A stretch of DNA of 64,000 nt from Liolophura sinensis (GCF_032854445.1 NW_027018042.1:1-64000); one strand, 5' to 3'; positions 1-11,553 are shown, counted from the stretch's first letter. Translations and numbers: made by a program. Notes: generated by a model from the letters alone, not told the origin.

Positions 1-3000
1 CTCACCCAGCAATTGTCTTACTTCTAAGTCCAAGACAATCTCAATGTCTTTATCTACGTGTAGAAAAACCACACCATTCGTACATAAAAAAACACAATGT
101 ACTAGATACAGTCTGCTGTAAAAAGTACAACTGATCACTGACCCACATCAATAAGGTTCTAAAAGATGCGGAATTGGCCCAGGCATCGGCAGCTGTTTAA
201 AAAATTGCAAATTTCCCTGGTTTCCATGGAGTAAGAGCCGTTGCTGGGCACGTGACTATGACATCAATGATCATTCAATTGTCGCTACAGCCAAAAGTAT
301 TGGTCGGAGAGCAACGCGGTTTGCACCATTCGATTTCTCGTGACAAAATACGTCGGATTAGCCTCTTACCAGCAGCACTGGAACAGTTTTTCCACTTTTG
401 CATTTTTGCCTGGTCTTTTTGTTAATTGAAATCGGATACACTGTACTATGCACAATCGCGACTGGTCGTTACTATATTCAACTTTTAACTATACGTTATG
501 TGCCCTTCGGTAGCCCAGAAGACGTCAAATCTTTGGGCTAAGCCCATTTAACTCATCCAGCAATTGTCTTACTTTTAAGTCCAAGACAATCTCAATGTCT
601 TTATCTACGTGTAGAAAACCACACCATTCGTACATAAAAAACACAATGTACTAGATACAGTCTGCTGTAAAAAGTACAACTGATCACTGAACCACATTTA
701 TAAGGTTCTAATAGATGCGGAATTGGGCCAGGCATCGGCAGCTGTTAAAAAATTGCATATTTCCCTGGTTTCCATGGAGTAAGAGCCGTTGCTGGGCACG
801 TGACTATGACATCAATGATCATTCAATTTGTCGCTACAGCCAAAAGTATTAGTCGGAGAGCAACGCGGTTTGCACCATTCGATTTCTCGTCACAAAATAC
901 GTCGGATTAGCCTCTTACCAGCAGCACTGGAACAGTTTTTCCACTTTTGCATTTTTTGCCTGGTCTTTTTGTTAATTGAAATCGGATACACTGTACTATG
1001 CACAATCGCGACTGGTCGTTACTATATTCAACTTTTAACTATACGTTATGTGCCCTTCGGTAGCCCAGAAGACGTCAAATCTTTGGGCTAAGCCCATTTA
1101 ACTCATCCAGCAATTTTCTTACTTTTAAGTCCAAGACAATCTCAATGTCTTTATCTACGTGTAGAAAAACCACACCATTCGTACATAAAAAACACAATGT
1201 ACTAGATACAGTCTGCTGTAAAAAGTACAACTGATCACTGAACCACATCTATAAGGCTCTAATAGATGCGGAATTGGGCCAGGCATCGGCAGCTGTTAAA
1301 AAATTGTATATTTCCCTGGTTTCCATGGAGTAAGAGCCGTTGCTGGGCACGTGACTATGACATCAATGATCATTCAATTGTCGCTACAGCCAAAAGTATT
1401 GGTCGGAGAGCAACGCGGTTTGCACCATTCGATTTCTCGTGACAAAATACGTCGGATTAGCCTCTTACCAGTAGCACTGGAACAGTTTTTCCACTTTTGC
1501 ATTTTTGCCTGGTCTTTTTGCTAATTGTAATCGGCTACACTGTACTATGCACAATCGCGACTGGTCATTATTATATTCAACTTTTGACTATATGTTATGT
1601 GCCCTTCGGTAGCCCAGAAGACGTCAAATCTTTGGGCTAAACCCATTAAACTCACCCAGCAATTGTCTTACTTCTAAGTCCAAGACAATCTCAATGTCTT
1701 TATCTACGTGTAGAAAAACCACACCATTCGTACATAAAAAACACAATGTACTAGATACAGTCTGCTGTAAAAAGTACAACTGATCACTGACCCACATCAA
1801 TAAGGTTCTAAAAGATGCGGAATTGGCCCAGGCATCGGCAGCTGTTTAAAAAATTGCAAATTTCCCTGGTTTCCATGGAGTAAGAGCCGTTGCTGGGCAC
1901 GTGACTATGACATCAATGATCATTCAATTGTCGCTACAGCCAAAAGTATTGGTCGGAGAGCAACGCGGTTTGCACCATTCGATTTCTCGTGACAAAATAC
2001 GTCGGATTAGCCTCTTACCAGCAGCACTGGAACAGTTTTTCCACTTTTGCATTTTTGCCTGGTCTTTTTGTTAATTGAAATCGGATACACTGTACTATGC
2101 ACAATCGCGACTGGTCGTTACTATATTCAACTTTTAACTATACGTTATGTGCCCTTCGGTAGCCCAGAAGACGTCAAATCTTTGGGCTAAGCCCATTTAA
2201 CTCATCCAGCAATTGTCTTACTTCTAAGTCCAAGACAATCTCAATGTCTTTATCTACGTGTAGGAAAACCACACCATTCGTACATAAAAAACACAATGTA
2301 CTAGATACAGTCTGCTGTAAAAAGTACAACTGATCACTGAACCACATTTATAAGGTTCTAATAGATGCGGAATTGGGCCAGGCATCGGCAGCTGTTAAAA
2401 AATTGCATATTTCCCTGGTTTCCATGGAGTAAGAGCCGTTGCTGGGCACGTGACTATGACATCAATGATCATTCAATTGTCGCTACAGCCAAAAGTATTA
2501 GTCGGAGAGCAACGCGGTTTGCACCATTCGATTTCTCGTCACAAAATACGTCGGATTAGCCTCTTATCAGCAGCACTGGAACAGTTTTTCCACTTTTGCA
2601 TTTTTGCCTGGTCTTTTTGTTAATTGAAATCGGATACACTGTACTATGCACAATCGCGACTGGTCGTTACTATATTCAACTTTTAACTATACGTTATGTG
2701 CCCTTCGGTAGCCCAGAAGACGTCAAATCTTTGGGCTAAGCCCATTTAACTCATCCAGCAATTGTCTTACTTTTAAGTCCAAGACAATCTCAATGTCTTT
2801 ATCTACGTGTAGAAAAACCACACCATTTGTACATAAAAAACACAATGTACTAGATACAGTCTGCTGTAAAAAGTACAACTGATCACTGACCCACATCAAT
2901 AAGGTTCTAAAAGATGCGGAATTGGCCCAGGCATTCGGGCAGCTGTTTAGAAAATCAAATTTCCCTGGTTTCCATGGAGTAAGAGCCGTTGCTGGGCACG

Positions 3001-4402
3001 TGACTATGACATCAATGATCATTCAATTGTCGCTACAGCCAAAAGTATTGGTCGGAGAGCAACGCGGTTTGCACATTCGATTTCTTCGTCACAAAATACG
3101 TCGGATTAGCCTCTTACTAGCAGCACTGGAACAGGTTTTCCACTTTTGCATTTTTGCCTGGTCTTTTTGTTTATTTGAAATCGGATACAATCTACTATGT
3201 ACAATCGCGACTGGTCATTACTATATTCAACTTTTGACTATAAGTTATGTGCCCTTCTGTAGCCCAGAAGACGTCAAATCTTTGGGCTAAACCCATTTAC
3301 TCACCCAGCAATTGTCTTACTTTTAAGTAAAAGAGGAACTCAATGTCTTTATCTACGTGTAGGAAAACCACACCATTCGTACATAAAAAACACATTGTAC
3401 TAGATACAGTCTGCTGTAAAAAGTACAACTGATCACTGAACCACATTTATAAGGTTCTAAAAGATGCGGAATTGGCCCAGGCATCGGCAGCTGTTTAAAA
3501 ATTGCAAATTTCCCTGGTTTCCATGGAGGTAAGAGCGCTTGCTGGGCACGTGACTATGACATATCAATGATCATTCAATTGTCGCTACAGCCAAAAGTAT
3601 TAGTCGGAGAGCAACGCGGTTTGCACCATTCGATTTCTCGTCACAAAATACGTCGGATTAGCCTCTTACCAGCAGCACTGGAACAGTTTTTCCACTTTTG
3701 CATTTTTGCCTGGTCTTTTTGTTAATTGAAATCGGATACACTGTACTATGCACAATCGCGACTGGTCGTTACTATATTCAACTTTTAACTATACGTTATG
3801 TGCCCTTCGGTAGCCCAGAAGACGTCAAATCTTTGGGCTAAGCCCATTTAACTCATCCAGCAATTGTCTTACTTTTAAGTCCAAGACAATCTCAATGTCT
3901 TTATCTACGTGTAGAAAAACCACACCATTTGTACATAAAAAACACAAGGTACTAGATACAGTCTGCTGTAAAAAGTACAACTGATCACTGACCCACATCA
4001 ATAAGGTTCTAAAAGATGCGGAATTGGCCCAGGCATCGGCAGCTGTTTAGAAAATTGCAAATTTCCCTGGTTTCCATGGAGTAAGAGCCGTTGCTGGGCA
4101 CGTGACTATGACATCAATGATCATTCAATTGTCGCTACAGCCAAAAGTATTGGTCGGAGAGCAACGCGGTTTGCACCATTCGATTTCTCGTCACAAAATA
4201 CGTCGGATTAGCCTCTTACTAGCAGCACTGGAACAGTTTTTCCACTTTTGCATTTTTGCCTGGTCTTTTTGTTTATTTGAAATCGGATACAATCTACTAT
4301 GTACAATCGCGACTGGTCATTAATATATTCAACTTTTGACTATAAGTTATGTGCCCTTCTGTAGCCCAGAAGACGTCAAATCTTTGGGCTAAGCCCATTT
4401 AA
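1..4402. repeat. Array segment 1: monomers M1-M8, mixed families
   Basis: Unit starts are 1, 552, 1102, 1651, 2201, 2750, 3300 and 3852; families are A A C A A B A B. M1-M2 resemble M4-M5, M12-M13, M23-M24 and M32-M33. M3 looks like a fusion: its left part (CTATAAGGCT, AAAAAATTGTATA) matches M10 and its right part (TTTTTGCTAATTG, GGCTACACTG) matches M11. M6 and M7 carry several small irregularities: a doubled G (CATTCGGGC near 2936), a lost C (GCACATTCG near 3073), GTAAAAGAGGAACTC near 3329, GGAGGTAAGAG near 3526 and GACATATCAATG near 3558. Apart from the repeats the segment holds no gene. Confidence 0.9.
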
Positions 4403-6613
4403 CTCATCCAGCAATTGTCTTACTTTTCAGTTCAAGACAATCTCAATGTCTTTATCTACGTGTAGAAAAACCACACCATTTGTACATAAAAAACACAAGG
4501 TACTAGATACAGTCCTGCTGTAAAAAGTACAACTGATCACTGACCCACATCAATAAGGTTCTAAAAGATGCGGAATTGGCCCAGGCATCGGCAGCTGTTT
4601 AGAAAATTGCAAATTTCCCTGGTTTCCATGGAGTAAGAGCCGTTGCTGGGCACGTGACTATGACATCAATGATCATTCAATTGTCGCTACAGCCAAAAGT
4701 ATTGGTCGGAGAGCAACGCGGTTTGCATCATTCGATTTCTCGTGATAAAATACGTCGGATTAGCCTCTTACTAGCAGCACTGGAACAGTTTTTACACTTT
4801 TGCATTTTTGCCTGGTCTTTTTGTTAATTGAAATCGGATACACTGTACTATGCACAATCGCGACTGGTCGTTACTATATTCAACTTTTAACTATACGTTA
4901 TGTGCCCTTCGGTAGCCCAGAAGACGTCAAATCTTTGGGCTAAGCCCATTTAACTCATCCAGCAATTGTCTTACTTTTAAGTCCAAGACAATCTCAATGT
5001 CTTTATCTACGTGTAGAAAAACCACACCATTCGTACATAAAAAACACAATGTACTAGATACAGTCTGCTGTAAAAAGTACAACTGATCACTGAACCACAT
5101 CTATAAGGCTCTAATAGATGCGGAATTGGGCCAGGCATCGGCAGCTGTTAAAAAATTGTATATTTCCCTGGTTTCCATGGAGTAAGAGCCGTTGCTGGGC
5201 ACGTGACTATGACATCAATGATCATTCAATTGTGGCTACAGCCAAAAGTATTGGTCGGAGAGCAACGCGGTTTGCACCATTCGATTTCTCGTGACAAAAT
5301 ACGTCGGATTAGCCTCTTACCAGCAGCACTGAAACAGTTTTTCCACTTTTGCATTTTTGCCTGGTCTTTTTGTTAATTGAATTCGGATACACTGTACTAT
5401 GCACAATCGCGACTGGTCGTTACTATATTCAACTTTTACCTATACGTTATGTGCCCTTCGGTAGCCCAGAAGACGTCAAATCTTTGGGCTAAGCCCATTT
5501 AACTCATCCAGCAATTGTCTTACTTTTAAGTCCAAGACAATCTCAATGTCTTTATCTACGTGTAGAAAAACCACACCATTTGTACATAAAAAACACAAGG
5601 TACTAGATACAGTCTGCTGTAAAAAGTACAACTGATCACTGACCCACATCAATAAGGTTCTAAAAGATGCGGAATTGGCCCAGGCATCGGCAGCTGTTTA
5701 GAAAATTGCAAATTTCCCTGGTTTCCATTGAGTAAGAGCCGTTGCTGGGCACGTGACTATGACATCAATGATCATTCAATTGTCGCTACAGCCAAAAGTA
5801 TTGGTCGGAGAGCAACGCGGTTTGCACCATTCGATTTCTCGTGACAAAATACGTCGGATTAGCCTCTTACCAGTAGCACTGGAACAGTTTTTCCACTTTT
5901 GCATTTTTGCCTGGTCTTTTTGCTAATTGAAATCGGCTACACTGTACTATGCACAATCGCGACTGGTCATTATTATATTCAACTTTTGACTATATGTTAT
6001 GTGCCCTTCGGTAGCCCAGAAGACGTCAAATCTTTGGGCTAAACCCATTAAACTCACCCAGCAATTGTCTTACTTCTAAGTCCAAGACAATCTCAATGTC
6101 TTTATCTACGTGTAGAAAAACCACACCATTCGTACATAAAAAACACAATGTACTAGATACAGTCTGCTGTAAAAAGTACAACTGATCACTGACCCACATC
6201 AATAAGGTTCTAAAAGATGCGGAATTGGCCCAGGCATCGGCAGCTGTTTAAAAAATTGCAAATTTCCCTGGTTTCCATGGAGTAAGAGCCGTTGCTGGGC
6301 ACGTGACTATGACATCAATGATCATTCAATTGTCGCTACAGCCAAAAGTATTGGTCGGAGAGCAACGCGGTTTGCACCATTCGATTTCTCGTGACAAAAT
6401 ACGTCGGATTAGCCTCTTACCAGCAGCACTGGAACAGTTTTTCAACTTTTGCATTTTTGCCTGGTCTTTTTGTTAATTGAAATCGGATACACTGTACTAT
6501 GCACAATCGCGACTGGTCGTTACTATATTCAACTTTTAACTATACGTTATGTGCCCTTCGGTAGCCCAGAAGACGTCAAATCTTTGGGCTAAGCCCATTT
6601 AACTCATCCAGCA

Positions 6614-6652
6614 ATTGTCTTACTTTTAAGTCCAAGACAATCTCAATGTCTT
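6614..6652. repeat. Three-segment alternative dyad near unit start (shown in M13)
   Basis: ATTGTCTT (6614-6621) is the reverse complement of AAGACAAT (6634-6641), giving an 8-bp stem with a 12-base loop that itself contains ACTT/AAGT. The middle segment AAGACA (6634-6639) is also complementary to TGTCTT (6647-6652), a 6-bp stem with a 7-base loop. The two pairings exclude each other. The arrangement occurs in nearly every monomer. Some units break one arm (AAGAGAATC in M58 and M75, AAGAAAATC in M65 and M97, CAATTTTC in M3). Whether it folds as RNA or extrudes as a cruciform is not shown. Confidence 0.85.
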
Positions 6653-6699
6653 TATCTACGTGTAGGAAAACCACACCATTCGTACATAAAAAACACAAT

Positions 6700-6729
6700 G
6701 TACTAGATACAGTCTGCTGTAAAAAGTAC
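6700..6729. repeat. Imperfect hairpin GTACT/AGTAC (shown in M13)
   Basis: GTACT (6700-6704) pairs with AGTAC (6725-6729). After a 3x3 internal loop, TACAG (6708-6712) pairs with CTGTA (6717-6721) around a TCTG loop. Ten base pairs in 30 bases. The element is present in almost all units. The TAGAGACAG variant (M57, M61, M74, M79, M84, M93) removes one inner pair, and the bases just before GTACT (AAG, AAT or AAA) vary freely without touching the stem. Confidence 0.85.
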
Positions 6730-6848
6730 AACTGATCACTGAACCACATTTATAAGGTTCTAATAGATGCGGAATTGGGCCAGGCATCGGCAGCTGTTAA
6801 AAAATTGCATATTTCCCTGGTTTCCATGGAGTAAGAGCCGTTGCTGGG

Positions 6849-6856
6849 CACGTGAC
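6849..6856. promoter_or_regulatory. Conserved CACGTGAC (E-box-like) site (shown in M13)
   Basis: The palindromic E-box core CACGTG followed by AC appears about once per unit in GGCACGTGACTATGA and is among the least variable stretches. CACGTG is a known site for basic helix-loop-helix proteins of the Myc/Max, USF, TFEB and Cbf1 type. In this array binding is only a possibility; an 8-base word fixed by homogenisation needs no selection. Ten bases further on lies the palindrome AATGATCATT (6866-6875). Confidence 0.45.
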
Positions 6857-6986
6857 TATGACATCAATGATCATTCAATTGTCGCTACAGCCAAAAGTAT
6901 TAGTCGGAGAGCAACGCGGTTTGCACCATTCGATTTCTCGTCACAAAATACGTCGGATTAGCCTCTTACCAGCAGCACTGGAACAG

Positions 6987-7020
6987 TTTTTCCACTTTTG
7001 CATTTTTGCCTGGTCTTTTT
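6987..7020. other. T-run cluster (shown in M13)
   Basis: Four runs of T4-T5 start at 6987, 6996, 7003 and 7016, separated by short GC-containing spacers, in every unit. On the minus strand these are A-runs. Spacings of 9, 7 and 13 bases do not match the helical repeat well, so strong curvature is doubtful. T5 runs can stop RNA polymerase III, but I see no convincing polymerase III promoter. The cluster could help position nucleosomes, which is inference only. Confidence 0.5.
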
Positions 7021-7110
7021 GTTAATTGAAATCGGATACACTGTACTATGCACAATCGCGACTGGTCGTTACTATATTCAACTTTTAACTATACGTTATG
7101 TGCCCTTCGG

Positions 7111-7146
7111 TAGCCCAGAAGACGTCAAATCTTTGGGCTAAGCCCA
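7111..7146. repeat. Three-segment dyad at unit end (shown in M13)
   Basis: TAGCCCA (7111-7117) is the reverse complement of TGGGCTA (7134-7140). With one bulged G the stem extends by AAG/CTT (7119-7121 with 7131-7133), leaving a 9-base loop that contains the AatII palindrome half. The middle segment TGGGCT is also complementary to AGCCCA (7141-7146), so it again has two possible partners. In family C and some B units the third segment is AACCCA, which weakens only the second option. Arm changes are rare: GTAGTCCAG in M101/M111, TTTGGCT in M39 and CCTTGGG in M27. Confidence 0.85.
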
Positions 7147-7151
7147 TTTAA

Positions 7152-7702
7152 CTCATCCAGCAATTGTCTTACTTTTAAGTCCAAGACAATCTCAATGTCT
7201 TTATCTACGTGTAGAAAAACCACACCATTTGTACATAAAAAACACAAGGTACTAGATACAGTCTGCTGTAAAAAGTACAACTGATCACTGACCCACATCA
7301 ATAAGGTTCTAAAAGATGCGGAATTGGCCCAGGCATCGGCAGCTGTTTAGAAAATTGCAAATTTCCCTGGTTTCCATGGAGTAAGAGCCGTTGCTGGGCA
7401 CGTGACTATGACATCAATGATCATTCAATTGTCGCTACAGCCAAAAGTATTGGTCGGAGAGCAACGCGGTTTGCACCATTCGATTTCTCGTCACAAAATA
7501 CGTCGGATTAGCCTCTTACTAGCAGCACTGGAACAGTTTTTCCACTTTTGCATTTTTGCCTGGTCTTTTTGTTTATTTGAAATCGGATACAATCTACTAT
7601 GTACAATCGCGACTGGTCATTACTATATTCAACTTTTGACTATAAGTTATGTGCCCTTCTGTAGCCCAGAAGACGTCAAATCTTTGGGCTAAGCCCATTT
7701 AA
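7152..7702 (+). repeat. Representative family B monomer (M14, 551 bp)
   Basis: Family B is defined by linked 3' variants: GTTTATTTGAAATCGG or GTTAATTTGAAATCGG (one extra base relative to A, so units are usually 551 bp or compensate elsewhere), ACAATCTACTATGTAC, GGTCATTAC or GGTCATGAC, TTTTGACTATAAG and CCCTTCTGTAGC. The B subtype with GTTTATTTG loses the in-frame TAA present in A and C, which is the only reason a longer open frame of about 96 codons appears in these copies. Members include M6, M8, M14, M17, M20, M25, M26, M34, M37, M40, M44, M49, M53, M57, M58, M61, M63, M74, M75, M79, M80, M84, M85, M93, M95, M100, M103, M110 and M113. Confidence 0.9.
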
Positions 7703-10700
7703 CTCATCCAGCAATTGTCTTACTTTTCAGTCCAAGACAATCTCAATGTCTTTATCTACGTGTAGAAAAACCACACCATTTGTACATAAAAAACACAAGG
7801 TACTAGATACAGTCTGCTGTAAAAAGTACAACTGATCACTGACCCACATCAATAAGGTTCTAAAAGATGCGGAATTGGCCCAGGCATCGGCAGCTGTTTA
7901 GAAAATTGCAAATTTCCCTGGTTTCCATGGAGTAAGAGCCGTTGCTGGGCACGTGACTATGACATCAATGATCATTCAATTGTCGCTACAGCCAAAAGTA
8001 TTGGTCGGAGAGCAACGCGGTTTGCACCATTCGATTTGTCGTGACAAAATACGTCGGATTAGCCTCTTACCAGTAGCACTGGAACAGTTTTTCCACTTTT
8101 GCATTTTTGCCTGGTCTTTTTGTTAATTGAAATCGGATACACTGTACTATGCACAATCGCGACTGGTCATTATTATATTCAACTTTTGACTATATGTTAT
8201 GTGCCCTTCGGTAGCCCAGAAGACGTCAAATCTTTGGGCTAAACCCATTAAACTCACCCAGCAATTGTCTTACTTCTAAGTCCAAGACAATCTCAATGTC
8301 TTTATCTACGTGTAGAAAAACCACACCATTCGTACATAAAAAACACAAGGTACTAGATACAGTCTGCTGTAAAAAGTACAACTGATCACTGACCCACATT
8401 TATAAGGTTCTAAAAGATGCGGAATTGGCCCAGGCATCGGCAGCTGTTTAAAAAATTGCAAATTTCCCTGGTTTCCATGGAGTAAGAGCCGTTGCTGGGC
8501 ACGTGACTATGACATCAATGATCATTCAATTGTCGCTACAGCCAAAAGTATTGGTCGGAGAGCAACGCGGTTTGCACCATTCGATTTCTCGTCACAAAAT
8601 ACGTCGGATTAGCCTTTTTCTAGCAGCACTGGAACAGTTTTTCCACTTTTGCATTTTTGCCTGGTCTTTTTGTTAATTGAAATCGGATACACTGTACTAT
8701 GCACAATCGCTACTGGTCGTTACTATATTCAACTTTTGACTATAAGTTATGTGCCCTTCGGTAGCCCAGAAGACGTCAAATCTTTGGGCTAAGCCCATTT
8801 AACTCATCCAGCAATTGTCTTACTTTTAAGTCCAAGACAATCTCAATGTCTTTATCTACGTGTAGAAAAACCACACCATTTGTACATAAAAAACACAAGG
8901 TACTAGATACAGTCTGCTGTAAAAAGTACAACTGATCACTGACCCACATCAATAAGGTTCTAAAAGATGCGGAATTGGCCCAGGCATCGGCAGCTGTTTA
9001 GAAAATTGCAAATTTCCCTGGTTTCCATGGAGTAAGAGCCGTTGGTGGGCACGTGACTATGACATCAATGATCATTCAATTGTGGCTACAGCCAAAAGTA
9101 TTGGTCGGAGAGCAACGCAGTTTGCATCATTCGATTTCTCGTCACAAAATACGTCGGATTAGCCTCTTAACAGCAGCACTGGAACAGTTTTTCCACTTTT
9201 GCATTTTTGCCTGGTCTTTTTGTTAATTTGAAATCGGATACAATCTACTATGTACAATCGCGACTGGTCATGACTATATTCAACTTTAGACTATAAGTTA
9301 TGTGCCCTTCTGTAGCCCAGAAGACGTCAAATCTTTGGGCTAAACCCATTAAACTCACCCAGCAATTGTCTTACTTCTAAGTCCAAGACAATCTCAATGT
9401 CTTTATCTACGTGTAGAAAAACCACACCATTTGTACATAAAAAACACAAGGTACTAGATACAGTCTGCTGTAAAAAGTACAACTGATCACTGACCCACAT
9501 CAATAAGGTTCTAAAAGATGCGGAATTGGCCCAGGCATCGGCAGCTGTTTAAAAAATTGCAAATTTCCCTGGTTTCCATGGAGTAAGAGCCGTTGGTGGG
9601 CACGTGACTATGACATCAATGATCATTCAATTGTCGCTACAGCCAAAAGTATTGGTCGGAGAGCAACGCGGTTTGCACCATTCGATTTCTCGTCACAAAA
9701 TACGTCGGATTAGCCTCTTACCAGCAGCACTGGAACAGTTTTTCCACTTTTGCATTTCTGCCTGGTCTTTTTGTTAATTGAAATCGGATACACTGTACTA
9801 TGCACAATCGCGACTGGTCGTTACTATATTCAACTTTTAACTATACGTTATGTGCCCTTCGGTAGCCCAGAAGACGTCAAATCTTTGGGCTAAGCCCATT
9901 TAACTCATCCAGCAATTGTCTTACTTTTAAGTCCAAGACATGCTCAATGTCTTTATCTACGTGTAGGAAAACCACACCATTCGTACATAAAAAACACAAT
10001 GTACTAGATACAGTCTGCTGTAAAAAGTACAACTGATCACTGAACCACATTTATAAGGTTCTAATAGATGCGGAATTGGGCCAGGCATCGGCAGCTGTTA
10101 AAAAATTGCATATTTCCCTGGTTTCCATGGAGTAAGAGCCGTTGCTGGGCACGTGACTATGACATCAATGATCATTCAATTGTCGCTACAGCCAAAAGTA
10201 TTAGTCGGAGAGCAACGCGGTTTGCACCATTCGATTTCTCGTCACAAAATACGTCGGATTAGCCTCTTACCAGCAGCACTCGAACAGTTTTTCCACTTTT
10301 GCATTTTTGCCTGGTCTTTTTGTTAATTGAAATCGGATACACTGTACTATGCACAATCGCGACTGGTCGTTACTATATTCAACTTTTAACTATACGTTAT
10401 GTGCCCTTCGGTAGCCCAGAAGACGTCAAATCTTTGGGCTAAGCCCATTTAACTCATCCAGCAATTGTCTTACTTTTAAGTCCAAGACAATCTCAATGTC
10501 TTTATCTACGTGTAGAAAAACCACACCATGTGTACATAAAAAACACAAGGTACTAGATACAGTCTGCTGTAAAAAGTACAACTGATCACTGACCCACATC
10601 AATAAGGTTCTAAAAGATGCGGAATTGGCCCAGGCATCGGCAGCTGTTTAGAAAATTGCAAATTTCCCTGGTTTCCATGGAGTAAGAGCCGTTGCTGGGC

Positions 10701-11003
10701 ACGTGACTATGACATCAATGATCATTCAATTGTCGCTACAGCCAAAAGTATTGGTCGGAGAGCAACGCGGTTTGCACCATTCGATTTCTCGTCACAAAAT
10801 ACGTCGGATTAGCCTCTTACTAGCAGCACTGGAACAGTTTTTCCACTTTTGCATTTTTGCCTGGTCTTTTTGTTTATTTGAAATCGGATACAATCTACTA
10901 TGTACAATCGCGACTGGTCATTACTATATTCAACTTTTGACTATAAGTTATGTGCCCTTCTGTAGCCCAGAAGACGTCAAATCTTTGGGCTAAGCCCATT
11001 TAA

Positions 11004-11553
11004 CTCATCCAGCAATTGTCTTACTTTTCAGTCCAAGACAATCTCAATGTCTTTATCTACGTGTAGAAAAACCACACCATTTGTACATAAAAAACACAAG
11101 GTACTAGATACAGTCTGCTGTAAAAAGTACAACTGATCACTGACCCACATCAATAAGGTTCTAAAAGATGCGGAATTGGCCCAGGCATCGGCAGCTGTTT
11201 AGAAAATTGCAAATTTCCCTGGTTTCCATGGAGTAAGAGCCGTTGCTGGGCACGTGACTATGACATCAATGATCATTCAATTGTCGCTACAGCCAAAAGT
11301 ATTGGTCGGAGAGCAACGCGGTTTGCACCATTCGATTTGTCGTGACAAAATACGTCGGATTAGCCTCTTACCAGTAGCACTGGAACAGTTTTTCCACTTT
11401 TGCATTTTTGCCTGGTCTTTTTGTTAATTGAAATCGGCTACACTGTACTATGCACAATCGCGACTGGTCATTATTATATTCAACTTTTGACTATATGTTA
11501 TGTGCCCTTCGGTAGCCCAGAAGACGTCAAATCTTTGGGCTAAACCCATTTAA
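11004..11553 (+). repeat. Representative family C monomer (M21, 550 bp)
   Basis: Family C is marked by CCAGTAGCACTGG, usually GGCTACACTG (GGATAC in M15, M35, M46 and M81), GGTCATTATTATATTC, TTTTGACTATATG and GGGCTAAACCC. The following unit then usually begins AAACTCACCCAGC with ACTTCTAAG, so the linked block crosses my arbitrary unit boundary. Members include M3, M11, M15, M21, M27, M31, M35, M41, M46, M51, M54, M64, M67, M72, M76, M81, M86 and M96. In this copy the CCAGT-AGC-ACTGG five-base dyad lies at 11371-11383; families A and B carry CCAGCAGC or CTAGCAGC instead, which shortens or breaks it. Confidence 0.9.

Larger units (their letters stand above)
6603..7151 (+). repeat. Representative family A monomer (M13, 549 bp)
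   Basis: Family A is the most common monomer class. Its diagnostic 3' variants are GTTAATTGAAATCGG, GGATACACTGTACTATGCAC, GGTCGTTACTATATTC, TTTTAACTATACG and CCCTTCGGTAG, ending GGGCTAAGCCCATTTAACTC. A subvariant has TTTTGACTATAAG in place of TTTTAACTATACG (for example M16, M28, M36, M47, M66, M70). The 5' part varies independently: ACTTTTAAG, ACTTCTAAG or ACTTTTCAG near unit base 22; CATTCG or CATTTG; CACAATG, CACAAGG or CACAAAG; and CATCAATAAGG, CATTTATAAGG or CATCTATAAGG. These class assignments come from reading the sequence, not from a computed alignment. Confidence 0.9.

Noticed and set aside
3900-3965. TATA-like TATAAGG words as promoters (for example in CATTTATAAGG units)
   Set aside because: The word is present only in some monomers; many have CAATAAGG instead. 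No consistent downstream transcript signal accompanies it.
6880-6991. Polymerase III gene (A-box-like TGGTCGGAGAG type word, B-box-like CATTCGATTTC, then T5)
   Set aside because: The boxes match poorly, are too close together for a tRNA, and no cloverleaf can be drawn. Kept only as a note.
6849-7045. Yeast-like point-centromere elements: GTCACGTG on the minus strand and a loose CDEIII-like stretch near the T-runs
   Set aside because: The two lie on opposite strands, the CDEIII core CCG is missing, no AT-rich spacer is present, and a 64-kb tandem array is not how point centromeres are built.
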